A stretch of DNA of 37,667 bases from assembly GCA_027364735.1 (NCBI GenBank), contig DAHXOT010000054.1:1-37667 (forward strand). Reading direction: 5' to 3'. Of the stretch, positions 7,352 through 15,308 are shown one piece after another. A model generated the notes under the pieces. That model did not search any database and had not been told where the DNA came from. It saw only the letters and a program-made list of their open reading frames with translations. Origin of the DNA: Hydrotalea sp. (GTDB lineage Bacteria > Bacteroidota > Bacteroidia > Chitinophagales > Chitinophagaceae). Each line of letters opens with the position of its first letter. The first letter of the stretch is position 1. The position numbers were made by a program, and so were the translations under genes.

Positions 7352-8734
7352 TTATTTTTCAATTAAATCTTCAGCCAGTAAATAGCCTTCCACTTTGCCT
7401 AAATGCGGCTTTGCTTTGGCCGAAGTTATTACAACCGAAACCTCTGATACTTCCATAGCAGGAAAAGTAATAATACGTTTATGCCCTATAGTTGTAATAT
7501 CTATTCGCTTTAGTTCAACTCCTTGATTACTTAAAATAATACTTCCATTTTCTATTAACTGACCTTTGGTAATATCTTCTTGCAATAACAAACAATTTAA
7601 ATTTGTTGGCTGTTTTAAAATAAAAATCGATCCTAATTCTGTTTTTCTATCGGCCGATTTACTTGTTCGAATTTTATCTACTTGCATGGCATGTTTCAGC
7701 AAGTTAGTAGAGAAGTTTTTTTGTATTAGATGATTAAATTCAATAAGCGATAAAGAATCTATTGGAGAAATTAAGCCGTTACCCGCAGCAGGTACATTTA
7801 ATAATAAATTAGCCCCACGGCCCACACTTTTTAAATACAAATTAAACAACTGATTGGGTGTTTTTACTTGAGCATCTTCATTTGCATGATAAAACCAACC
7901 AGGCCGAATACTCACATCACATTCAGCCGGTATCCAATTTTTTCCATTTTTATTGCCCTGAAATAAAGTATCAGCAGGTGGTGCTCCAATGCCGGGAGTA
8001 AATCCAACTGTATCCAATAAATTCCAATTGGTTGTTGAAGCAATACCATTTTCATTTCCTACCCATCTAATATCCGGACCAACATCACTAAATATAAGTG
8101 TGTTAGGCGAAACAGTTTTTACGGTTGCAATAAATTTGTTCCAATCATACGTTTGCTTTTTGCCATTTGCAAGTTCGCCATTGGCCCCATCCCACCATAA
8201 CTCCCACACTGGTGCATAGTTTTGTAATAACTCTTTCAACATTCCGGCAAATACATTATTGTAGTTGGCTGTTCCATAAGCAGGATGGTTACGATCCCAT
8301 GGAGAAATGTATATGCCAAATTTTAATCCATATTCTTTACAGGCTAAAGAAAGTTCTTTTAAAACATCGCCTTGCCCATTTTTCCATTTACTCTCTCGAA
8401 TGGTATGCGTAGAGTATTTGCTGGGCCACAAACAAAATCCATCATGGTGTTTAGCCGTAATAATAATACCTTTTGCACCTGCTGCTTTAGCAATTTTACA
8501 CCATTGCCTACAATCTAATTGACTTGGATTAAACACATTCTCCGGTTCAGTGCCCAAACCCCATTCTTTATTTGTAAAAGTGTTAGGCCCAAAATGAACA
8601 AATAAATAAAACTCCATATTATGCCATTGCAATTGCAATTTTGAAGGAATGGGCATTCCTTTTCTTTCTTTCTGTGCAATGCCAACATAACCAATAAAAA
8701 ACAATATAAAAGAAAATAAAATTCGCATTTTCAA
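7352..8734 (-). CDS. Alpha-L-fucosidase, GH29, exported
   Basis: The protein begins with a signal peptide (MKMRILFSFILFFIGYVGIA, with a likely cut near Gln21); a start two codons later is equally possible. The catalytic barrel follows: HFGPNTFTNKEWGLG, ITAKHHDGFCLWPSKYS, FGIYISPWDRN, and LWWDGANGE (about residues 181-189), whose Asp is the expected nucleophile. The WDGANGE form resembles the GH29-B subfamily that cuts alpha-1,3/1,4-linked fucose. At 460 residues it is a normal length, with a beta-sandwich-like C-terminus. It would release L-fucose in the periplasm or at the surface. It is divergent from the TetR gene, and the palindromic operator lies 77 bases upstream of its start, so shared control is possible. 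Confidence 0.9.
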   Translation of the reverse strand: MKMRILFSFILFFIGYVGIAQKERKGMPIPSKLQLQWHNMEFYLFVHFGPNTFTNKEWGLGTEPENVFNPSQLDCRQWCKIAKAAGAKGIIITAKHHDGFCLWPSKYSTHTIRESKWKNGQGDVLKELSLACKEYGLKFGIYISPWDRNHPAYGTANYNNVFAGMLKELLQNYAPVWELWWDGANGELANGKKQTYDWNKFIATVKTVSPNTLIFSDVGPDIRWVGNENGIASTTNWNLLDTVGFTPGIGAPPADTLFQGNKNGKNWIPAECDVSIRPGWFYHANEDAQVKTPNQLFNLYLKSVGRGANLLLNVPAAGNGLISPIDSLSLIEFNHLIQKNFSTNLLKHAMQVDKIRTSKSADRKTELGSIFILKQPTNLNCLLLQEDITKGQLIENGSIILSNQGVELKRIDITTIGHKRIITFPAMEVSEVSVVITSAKAKPHLGKVEGYLLAEDLIEK

Positions 8735-8811
8735 AATTAATTAGTGATCAAAATAACAATTTTACTGTTATTGTTCAATATTATTTTAGAAAAAATAAAA
8801 TGCACTAAATA

Positions 8812-8837
8812 AATTACTTACTAATTAGTAAGTAATT
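8812..8837. promoter_or_regulatory. 26-bp perfect palindrome: TetR operator pair at the tetR promoter
   Basis: Bases 8812-8837 form a perfect 26-base palindrome. It can be read as two overlapping 18-base sites, TTACTTACTAATTAGTAA (8814-8831) and TTACTAATTAGTAAGTAA (8818-8835). Each matches the single site at 9441-9458 at 15 of 18 positions in one orientation. It lies immediately upstream of the -7 box of the tetR gene, so bound repressor would cover the promoter. Confidence 0.8.
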
Positions 8838-8839
8838 GT

Positions 8840-8847
8840 TACATTTG
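8840..8847 (+). promoter_or_regulatory. -7 promoter box of the tetR gene
   Basis: TACATTTG fits TAnnTTTG and ends 4 bases before the ATG at 8852, predicting a leaderless or near-leaderless transcript. The -33 position falls inside the palindrome and shows no TTTG, so expression may be weak or use a degenerate -33. Confidence 0.6.
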
Positions 8848-8851
8848 CCTT

Positions 8852-9424
8852 ATGTCTTTACGAACAAAAGATACCAAAGAAGAGATTTTAATAATAGGAA
8901 AACAGCTTATTCAACTTGTTGGATATAACGCATTCAGCTATGCCGATATATCGAAAAAGTTGAACATAAAAAATGCAGCAGTTCACTATCACTATCCGGG
9001 GAAACAAGATTTGTTGTTATCCTTATTAACAAATTATATTAGCCAATATAAAAATTTAGGAACAGAGTTAGAAACATCATCATTACACAGCTTAAAAAAA
9101 TTAGAAAAATTTATAGACCCCTATACACAATTAGTAGATAATAACTGTATTTGCATTATTGGCTCTATAGCATCGGATTATAACACATTACCCGATGTAG
9201 TTAAAATAAAAATATCTGAATTAATTGATTTGGTAATTGGTTTAGTTGAACAAACACTTAGAAAGGGAAAAAAATCAGGCGAACTAAACTTTACCACTCC
9301 TGCTCGTACACAAGCTTTACTTATAATGACCAATCTTGCTGCAGGAGTGCAATTAGCAAGAATTACCGGCAAACAAGATTTTGTTGCTATTAAAAAATCT
9401 ATTCTTCAACATTTAAAAGTATAA
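8852..9424 (+). CDS. TetR/AcrR family transcriptional regulator
   Basis: The 190-residue protein has the TetR helix-turn-helix near its N-terminus: AFSYADISKKLNIKNAAVHYHYPGKQDLL (described here as two pieces, residues about 28-44 and 45-56). An all-helical ligand/dimer domain with no recognisable ligand signature follows. It lies directly downstream of a perfect palindrome and upstream of a related 18-base site that precedes the exported-protein/TrhA pair. Autorepression plus control of those two genes is the simple reading. TetR proteins are usually released from DNA by a small ligand; the ligand here is unknown. Confidence 0.9.
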   Translation: MSLRTKDTKEEILIIGKQLIQLVGYNAFSYADISKKLNIKNAAVHYHYPGKQDLLLSLLTNYISQYKNLGTELETSSLHSLKKLEKFIDPYTQLVDNNCICIIGSIASDYNTLPDVVKIKISELIDLVIGLVEQTLRKGKKSGELNFTTPARTQALLIMTNLAAGVQLARITGKQDFVAIKKSILQHLKV

Positions 9425-9440
9425 TTTTTTTTAAAAAAAC

Positions 9441-9458
9441 TTACTTATCGGTAAGTAA
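9441..9458. promoter_or_regulatory. Second TetR-type operator
   Basis: TTACTTATCGGTAAGTAA is a near-perfect 18-base palindrome (8 of 9 half-site positions pair) in the 66-base gap after tetR. It shares its TTACT/AGTAA arms with the palindrome at 8812-8837. It would place the following exported protein and TrhA genes under the same regulator. Confidence 0.75.
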
Positions 9459-9490
9459 TTATAATTAATAATTTTTAAAACTTTAAAACC

Positions 9491-10072
9491 ATGAAAAAAA
9501 CAGTCCTTATTTTAACCGCTATTGCATTAACAGTTTCTTTTGCAAGTTTCTCTCAAAACAAAGCAACAATACCAACAGATTTTAGCAAAGGAAATATTAT
9601 AACCAACAATAACGAATCATTAGATGGTTATATAAAAGAGTTGTTTAAAACTCAGGGAAACATACAATTTATAAACAACGAAGGAGTAAAAAAAACTTTT
9701 ACTGCCGATGCTTTACAAAGCTTTACCACTAACAACACGGTGTATATAACTTATTTAAGCGATTTTTACAAAACTATAGTAAGTGGCAGTAAAGGAAATC
9801 TTTTTCAAAAGGTAACGGATAATAATGGCAAATTAATTACAGTAGGCACCGAATCGGTAGTGGCCAGTACCACCGATGGAAAAATTGGCGATTATTATTT
9901 CCAATTAAAAAAAGATGGAGATCTTATTTTAGTTACTAAACAAAATTTCGAAACTGTATTTTCAGAAAATTTATCTACTAACAACGCTGTACTTGCAGCT
10001 ATAAAATCAAAACAACTAAATTACTCGCAAATAACCGAAACCGTTGAAAAGCTAAATAATAGCAGCAACTAA
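9491..10072 (+). CDS. Exported protein of unknown function in the TetR/TrhA unit
   Basis: This 193-residue protein starts with a clear signal peptide (KKTVLILTAIALTVSFASFS, cut near residue 21). The mature part has an N-terminal segment about solute-exposed strands (ITNNNESLDGYIKELF, NNEGVKKTFTADALQSF) and reads as a mostly beta soluble domain. The Lys-rich middle and the GDYYFQLKKDGDLILVTK stretch are reminiscent of Bacteroidota periplasmic proteins with repeated short strands, but I recognise no family. It has no lipobox Cys. It lies between a TetR operator and trhA (5-base gap), so it is probably co-induced with trhA. Function unknown. Confidence 0.75.
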   Translation: MKKTVLILTAIALTVSFASFSQNKATIPTDFSKGNIITNNNESLDGYIKELFKTQGNIQFINNEGVKKTFTADALQSFTTNNTVYITYLSDFYKTIVSGSKGNLFQKVTDNNGKLITVGTESVVASTTDGKIGDYYFQLKKDGDLILVTKQNFETVFSENLSTNNAVLAAIKSKQLNYSQITETVEKLNNSSN

Positions 10073-10077
10073 AAATA

Positions 10078-10722
10078 ATGACCAAAAAAATTAACGAGCA
10101 AACAGCATTACAATTAGAAATTACCAATAGTATTACGCATGGTATCGGAATTCTTTTTGGATTAGCTTCTATACCATTATTAACGGCAATGGCTATTAGG
10201 GGCAATAATATTCATGCAATTGTTGGTGCCAGCATTTATGGTTTTTGTTTTTTAATGCTGTTTACTTTTTCTACTTTATATCATGGATTTCAGCAACCTA
10301 AAGTAAAACAGGTACTTCAAATATTCGACCATATTAGTATTTACTTTTTAATTGCAGGAACATATACTCCTTTTCTATTAAGTTATTTATTTAACTCCAC
10401 AGGTATTACAATGCTATGCATTCTTTGGGCATTAGCATTAATTGGCATTTTTTTCAAAATATATTTCATTAACCGTTTCAATATTATTTCCACCATCATT
10501 TATTTACTAATGGGTTGGATGATGATTTGGAGTGGCAAATCATTTTTTATTTCTATGCCTTTATCGGTAGTGATAATGATTATTATTGGTGGACTATTAT
10601 ATACAATTGGTGTGGTTTTTTATTTATTAGAAAAATGGAAATGGCACCATGCAGTATGGCATCTTTTTGTTTTAGCAGCAGCAATTTGCCATTATGTAGC
10701 AGTATTACTTACCGTTACCTAA
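10078..10722 (+). CDS. trhA: Hemolysin III / TrhA family membrane protein (PAQR fold)
   Basis: The 214-residue protein has seven hydrophobic segments and the hallmark residues of the bacterial PAQR/hemolysin III family: SITHGIG (18-24), FSTLYHG (64-70), DHISIYFLIAGTYTPF (84-99), and a last helix with HHAVWHLFVLAAAICHY (190-206). The Ser/His/Asp/His residues correspond to the metal-binding centre of PAQR proteins. TrhA proteins in other bacteria have been tied to membrane fluidity or lipid homeostasis; the old hemolysin name is from one Bacillus protein. It follows the exported protein by 5 bases and is likely under the TetR operator at 9441. A TetR-controlled trhA suggests a response to membrane stress, which is inference. 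Confidence 0.9.
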   Translation: MTKKINEQTALQLEITNSITHGIGILFGLASIPLLTAMAIRGNNIHAIVGASIYGFCFLMLFTFSTLYHGFQQPKVKQVLQIFDHISIYFLIAGTYTPFLLSYLFNSTGITMLCILWALALIGIFFKIYFINRFNIISTIIYLLMGWMMIWSGKSFFISMPLSVVIMIIIGGLLYTIGVVFYLLEKWKWHHAVWHLFVLAAAICHYVAVLLTVT

Positions 10723-10770
10723 ATAAAAAAAATCAACTTAATTATCCTCATCAGTTTATTGGTTGCTTTG

Positions 10771-10778
10771 TACTTTTG
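10771..10778 (+). promoter_or_regulatory. Possible -7 box of the fumarase gene
   Basis: TACTTTTG fits TAnnTTTG, with a 44-base leader to the fumarase ATG at 10823. No TTTG stands at the -33 spacing, so this is a weak call. Confidence 0.3.
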
Positions 10779-10822
10779 CATGTATTTAATATTATAGTTT
10801 ACTCATCTTTAAATATTTTAAA

Positions 10823-12463
10823 ATGGCTACCACAGTTCCATTTCATTATCAAGATCCATTTCCGTTAGGAAAAGACACTACCGAATATTATCTTTTAACT
10901 AAAGAAGGTATTACCACAACAACTTTTGAAGGAAAAGAAATTTTAAAAGTTGATTCGGCTATTTTAACCAAAGTTGCCAAACAATGTTTTCACGATTGTT
11001 CCTTTATGTTAAGAACCGAACATTTAAAAATGGTAGCCGATATTTTAAATGATGATGAAGCCAGCGATAACGATAAATATGTGGCCATTACTATGCTGCG
11101 AAATGCAGAAATTGCAGCAAAGGGTGTATTACCTTTTTGCCAAGATACAGGCACAGCAACTATTGTAGCTAAGAAAGGACAACAAGTTTGGACGGGAGGA
11201 AATGATGAAGAAGCTTTATCATTAGGCGTTTATCAAACTTATACCGAAGAAAATTTACGATACTCTCAAACCATTCCTTTATCCATGTATGCCGAAAAAA
11301 ATTCAGGCAATAATCTTCCTGCACAAATTGATATTTATGCAACAAGCGGCATGGATTACAAATTTTTATGCGTTGCAAAAGGTGGTGGATCGGCCAATAA
11401 AACTTATCTGTTTCAAGAAACCAAAGCACTTTTAAATCCAAATACTTTAGTAAAATATTTGGCAGAGAAAATGAAAACGCTTGGCACCGCAGCATGTCCA
11501 CCATATCATATTGCATTTGTAATTGGCGGAACATCGGCGGAAGCATGTTTAAAAACTGTAAAATTAGCCTCTGCAAAATATTTAGATAATTTACCTACAG
11601 AAGGAAATGAATTTGGTCAAGCATTTAGAGATGTTGAATTAGAGCAAGAAGTATTACAAGCAGCACAAGAATTAGGCATTGGTGCACAATTTGGCGGTAA
11701 ATATTTTGCATTAGACGTTCGTATTGTTCGATTACCTCGCCATGGTGCTTCTTGCCCGGTTGGCATGGGAGTTTCTTGTTCTGCCGATAGAAATATTAAA
11801 GCCAAAATAAATAAAGACGGGGTATGGATTGAAAAAATGGAAGAAAATCCGGGACGCTTTATTCCCGAAACATATCGAAAAGCCGGTGAAGGAGATGCCG
11901 TAAAAATTAATTTAAACAAACCAATGAATGAAATTTTAGCCGAGCTTACTAAATATCCTGTAGCAACCCGATTATCGCTTACCGGAACTATTATTGTTGG
12001 AAGAGATATAGCTCATGCAAAATTGAATGAACGATTAGATAAAGGAGAATCATTACCACAATATATTAAAGACCATCCTATTTATTATGCAGGACCAGCA
12101 AAAACACCAGAAGGAATGCCATCGGGTTCATTTGGCCCTACCACTGCCGGCCGTATGGATAGTTATGTTGCCCGCTTTCAGGAAAACGGTGGCAGCTTAA
12201 TTATGCTGGCCAAAGGAAATAGAAGTCAACAGGTAACAGATGCTTGCAAAAAATATGGCGGTTTTTATTTAGGTTCTATTGGTGGGCCGGCTGCTATTCT
12301 TGCACAAAACAATATTAAAAAGGTTGAATTAGTTGAATATCCAGAGTTGGGAATGGAAGCCATTTGGAAAATTGATGTGGTAGATTTTCCTGCATTTATT
12401 TTGGTAGATGATAAAGGAAACGATTTCTTTAAATCATTAAATCCTTTACATCTTAAGCAATAA
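10823..12463 (+). CDS. fumA: Fumarate hydratase class I, iron-sulfur type
   Basis: The 546-residue single chain joins the alpha and beta parts of class I fumarases. It has cysteines at C106 (PFCQDTG), C225 (TAACPPYH) and C319 (GVSCSAD), expected to hold the [4Fe-4S] cluster. These three are spaced exactly as the cluster ligands of the structurally known Leishmania class I enzyme (a constant offset of 27, from memory of that enzyme's numbering). The beta part shows [16 protein letters not shown] and [12 protein letters not shown]. The enzyme interconverts fumarate and L-malate in the TCA cycle in the cytoplasm. The cluster makes it oxygen-sensitive. The next gene on the same strand, 40 bases on, is D-lactate dehydrogenase. 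Confidence 0.95.
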   Translation: MATTVPFHYQDPFPLGKDTTEYYLLTKEGITTTTFEGKEILKVDSAILTKVAKQCFHDCSFMLRTEHLKMVADILNDDEASDNDKYVAITMLRNAEIAAKGVLPFCQDTGTATIVAKKGQQVWTGGNDEEALSLGVYQTYTEENLRYSQTIPLSMYAEKNSGNNLPAQIDIYATSGMDYKFLCVAKGGGSANKTYLFQETKALLNPNTLVKYLAEKMKTLGTAACPPYHIAFVIGGTSAEACLKTVKLASAKYLDNLPTEGNEFGQAFRDVELEQEVLQAAQELGIGAQFGGKYFALDVRIVRLPRHGASCPVGMGVSCSADRNIKAKINKDGVWIEKMEENPGRFIPETYRKAGEGDAVKINLNKPMNEILAELTKYPVATRLSLTGTIIVGRDIAHAKLNERLDKGESLPQYIKDHPIYYAGPAKTPEGMPSGSFGPTTAGRMDSYVARFQENGGSLIMLAKGNRSQQVTDACKKYGGFYLGSIGGPAAILAQNNIKKVELVEYPELGMEAIWKIDVVDFPAFILVDDKGNDFFKSLNPLHLKQ

Positions 12464-12503
12464 AATTTCTGATTAATTCAAATTATTCATCTTAAAATTT
12501 CAC

Positions 12504-13502
12504 ATGAAAATTACCTTCTTTTCAACCAAACCATACGATAAAGAATTTTTCAAAAAAGAGAATGAAAAATTTGGTTTTGAATTAGAATTTTATGAAACAC
12601 ATTTAGGTCCACACATTGCCAATGTGATTGATAATACTGATGTTGTTTGTGTTTTTGTAAACGACAAAGTAAATGCCGAAGTAATTAAAGAACTTGCAAC
12701 AAAGAAAATAAAAGTAATTGCACTACGCTGCGCCGGTTTTAATAATGTTGATTTAGAAGCCGCCAAAGCTTATGGCATTAAAGTTTGCAGAGTTCCTGCT
12801 TATTCTCCCGAAGCTGTTGCCGAACATGCAGTGGCAATGCTTCTTACATTAAACAGAAAAACCCACAAAGCATATAACAGAGTTCGAGAACAAAATTTTT
12901 CTTTAAATGGATTATTAGGATTTGATATACATGGAAAAACTGTTGGCGTTATTGGAACGGGAAATATTGGTAGAACCTTTGCAAAAATTATGATGGGCTT
13001 TGGCTGCAAAATAATTGCTTTTGATGTAATTGCTAATAGAGATTTAGAAGCAATGGGAGTTACATTTCTTCCGCTCATTGATATATTTAATCAATCGGAT
13101 ATTATTTCATTGCATTGCCCATTAACAGAGCAAACACATCATATTATTAATAAAGAAAGTTTGGCTATGATGAAGAAAGGTGTTACTATTATTAATACCA
13201 GCAGAGGTGGTTTAATTGATACCAAAGCAGCAATTGACGCCTTAAAGTTGAAACAATTAGGTTATTTAGGTATTGATGTATACGAACAAGAAGATAAACT
13301 TTTTTTTAGAGATTTATCGAATAATATTATTGAAGATGATACCATTCAACGATTAATGAGTTTTCCCAATGTATTAGTAACAGCTCATCAGGCATTTTTT
13401 ACAGAGGAGGCATTACAACAAATTTCTGCTGTAACACTAGATAATGTTTGGAATTTATTGAACAACAAAAATTTAACAAACAAAGCAGCACTGTTAGCGT
13501 AA
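12504..13502 (+). CDS. ldhA: D-lactate dehydrogenase (2-hydroxyacid dehydrogenase family)
   Basis: The 332-residue NAD-dependent enzyme has the nucleotide-binding GTGNIG at 151-156. The catalytic set of D-2-hydroxyacid dehydrogenases is present: R234 in TSRGG, E261 in GIDVYEQE, and H295 in TAHQAFF. The ending DNVWNLLN and the overall length match the fermentative LdhA type (E. coli form is 329 residues). It would reduce pyruvate to D-lactate in the cytoplasm. It follows class I fumarase on the same strand, so the two may be co-expressed when oxygen is low; that is inference. A small AT hairpin sits just after the stop. Confidence 0.92.
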   Translation: MKITFFSTKPYDKEFFKKENEKFGFELEFYETHLGPHIANVIDNTDVVCVFVNDKVNAEVIKELATKKIKVIALRCAGFNNVDLEAAKAYGIKVCRVPAYSPEAVAEHAVAMLLTLNRKTHKAYNRVREQNFSLNGLLGFDIHGKTVGVIGTGNIGRTFAKIMMGFGCKIIAFDVIANRDLEAMGVTFLPLIDIFNQSDIISLHCPLTEQTHHIINKESLAMMKKGVTIINTSRGGLIDTKAAIDALKLKQLGYLGIDVYEQEDKLFFRDLSNNIIEDDTIQRLMSFPNVLVTAHQAFFTEEALQQISAVTLDNVWNLLNNKNLTNKAALLA

Positions 13503-13512
13503 GCTATATCTA

Positions 13513-13531
13513 AAACTAACTAACTTAGTTT
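13513..13531. other. Hairpin abutting the lipoprotein start codon
   Basis: AAACTAA, loop CTAAC, TTAGTTT: a perfect 7-base stem in the 32-base gap between ldhA and the lipoprotein gene, ending 3 bases before the ATG at 13535. There is no T-run, so it is a poor terminator. It could mask the translation start. Confidence 0.4.
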
Positions 13532-13534
13532 GGT

Positions 13535-14521
13535 ATGAACTACTTCAATCAAAAAGTAAAGCTTCTTATTCTATTATCCATTGTATATTTTGCTTTCGCT
13601 TGTCAAAAAGAATACAGTATTGATAAAGGGGCAAGTAATGGTGGTAAAGCTTTAGGCTCATTACAAGATTCTGCAGGCAATTGCCAAAATATTGTAATAC
13701 ATGGTAATTATGCTGTTGATTCAATTTTAACCGATAGCAATTATGTTTTAGTTAATATCAACATTACATCACCAGGAAAATATTTGGTAAGCACCGATTC
13801 GGCTAACGGATTTTGGTTTATCGATTCGGCTTTTGTAGTAGCAACCGGCATACAAACTATTAAAGTACATGGACATGGCAAACCTGTATTACCCTTAACT
13901 ACCATTAAAACAGTTAGCTTTAATAATTCTTATTGCCAATTTACTATCTATTTCCTACCTCCTATTTCCAATACCGATTATTTTCCAAATACTATTAACA
14001 GTAATTGGAGCTATTTCGATTCTTATAATAATATCATTACTACAATTACTGCAATTAATAATTTTAAAGTTAATCCTGCATCTGGGTTAACTTATCAGGT
14101 TTTCGCTTCTAACAAAACCGATACTTTTTTATACAGGAAAGATGCTAATGGAAATTATTATGAATATGCCTATTTAGATGATAGCACTAATAATGGAGTA
14201 GACTATAAATTTTTAGAAGATTATGCTACCGTAAATACTTCGTGGTCAACTAATGAAGTTGCTTCATTACGGGTTGGTGTTTCAAGTGTACTTATGAATT
14301 TTACAATAGCCGCAAAAGACACTACCATCACGTATAATAATATCGTTTATTCGCCGGTAATTAAAGTAAAAGAAGATTTAATTTATAAATTATACAATGG
14401 AAAAACGGCCATTGTATTTAGCGATTATGCTTATTATGCAAAATCTGTAGGGTGGATTAATACTGATTTCATCACCACACCGCCATCGTCATTTACTTTA
14501 CAGAAGTATACAATTTATTAA
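13535..14521 (+). CDS. Putative lipoprotein, unknown function
   Basis: The 328-residue protein opens with a type II signal: hydrophobic LLILLSIVYFAFAC with the lipid-carrying Cys at 23, then QKEYS. After it comes a domain (about 45-145) of the form GNCQNIVIHGNY, LTDSNYVLVNINITSPGKY, NGFWFIDSAFV, GIQTIKVHGHGKP, CQFTIYF. This is a recurring beta domain of Bacteroidota lipoproteins as I recall it; its function is not known to me. The C-terminal half (about 150-328) is another soluble region rich in Asn/Thr/Tyr. It is anchored in the outer or inner membrane. It lies 32 bases after ldhA, but no functional link is evident. Confidence 0.75.
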   Translation: MNYFNQKVKLLILLSIVYFAFACQKEYSIDKGASNGGKALGSLQDSAGNCQNIVIHGNYAVDSILTDSNYVLVNINITSPGKYLVSTDSANGFWFIDSAFVVATGIQTIKVHGHGKPVLPLTTIKTVSFNNSYCQFTIYFLPPISNTDYFPNTINSNWSYFDSYNNIITTITAINNFKVNPASGLTYQVFASNKTDTFLYRKDANGNYYEYAYLDDSTNNGVDYKFLEDYATVNTSWSTNEVASLRVGVSSVLMNFTIAAKDTTITYNNIVYSPVIKVKEDLIYKLYNGKTAIVFSDYAYYAKSVGWINTDFITTPPSSFTLQKYTIY

Positions 14522-14534
14522 TAAGTATTGCAGA

Positions 14535-15215
14535 TTATAGATTGGTATTTGAATCGATAGTTTTATTATTGGTTGAATCGGCAACAGTATGCAAATTGAT
14601 ATGACCTTCTTTATGAAAGAATTTGTTTTGAAATAACAATAAAATAATTACCCCCACAGAAATAGATGCATCGGCTATATTAAATACAAGGCTAAAAAAC
14701 TCAAATTCTTGTCCGCCCCAAATAGGCAACCATTTTGGAAAAGTACCATTAAATATAGGTGCATAAATCATATCCACCACTCTGCCATGCAAAAAGCCGG
14801 CATATCCTTTTCCAAAATGTGTAAACTTGGCAACATTTTCGGTAAATAAATTACTGTTTTCAAAAATTAATCCATAAAACATACTATCAATTAAGTTGCC
14901 TAAAGCACCGGCATAAATTAGTGCAGCACAAATAATAAATCCTTTGTGATAATTTTTTCTTACAAAATCTTTCAGTAAAAAAGTGCCCCATACAACAGCC
15001 ACCAATCTAAAAAGAGTAAGTACAATTTTACCAATATCGCCGCCAAATTTCATACCCCAAGCCATTCCTTCATTTTCAACAAAGTGCAAACGAAACCAAT
15101 TACCCAAAATACGGTGCTCTTCTCCGGCAAAATAGTTTAACTTAATATAAAATTTTAATGCCTGATCGGCAATAATAATTATAGAAATAATAAATGCTAC
15201 CTGTTTTATTTTCAC
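14535..15215 (-). CDS. lspA: Lipoprotein signal peptidase II
   Basis: The gene starts with GTG at 15215; a stop lies directly upstream in frame and the first transmembrane helix begins at once, so this start is well supported. The 226-residue protein keeps the family blocks: ALGNLID (104-110), RVVDMI with D148, and FNIADASI with D182; D148 and D182 are the expected catalytic aspartates. It is longer than the E. coli enzyme (164) mainly through an insert of about 30 residues between NLID and VVD, which I know from other Bacteroidota LspA proteins. It cleaves signal peptides of the lipid-modified lipoproteins that this window also encodes (13535, 24738). Confidence 0.93.
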   Translation of the reverse strand: MKIKQVAFIISIIIIADQALKFYIKLNYFAGEEHRILGNWFRLHFVENEGMAWGMKFGGDIGKIVLTLFRLVAVVWGTFLLKDFVRKNYHKGFIICAALIYAGALGNLIDSMFYGLIFENSNLFTENVAKFTHFGKGYAGFLHGRVVDMIYAPIFNGTFPKWLPIWGGQEFEFFSLVFNIADASISVGVIILLLFQNKFFHKEGHINLHTVADSTNNKTIDSNTNL

Positions 15216-15235
15216 TTAATAATATTTTCGGTGGG

Positions 15236-15243
15236 CAAATATA
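15236..15243 (-). promoter_or_regulatory. -7 box before lspA
   Basis: TATATTTG on the minus strand fits the -7 consensus and ends 20 bases before the lspA GTG. No clear TTTG -33 box is seen. Confidence 0.4.
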
Positions 15244-15308
15244 ACAGAAATGAATTGTAGTACCATTTCGGATAATTACTTGGTTGTATAGTAAATGTTA
15301 AAAACCTA

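Noticed and set aside
7989-8522. Plus-strand frames opposite the fucosidase
   Set aside because: The fucosidase is clear on the minus strand; these are shadow frames.
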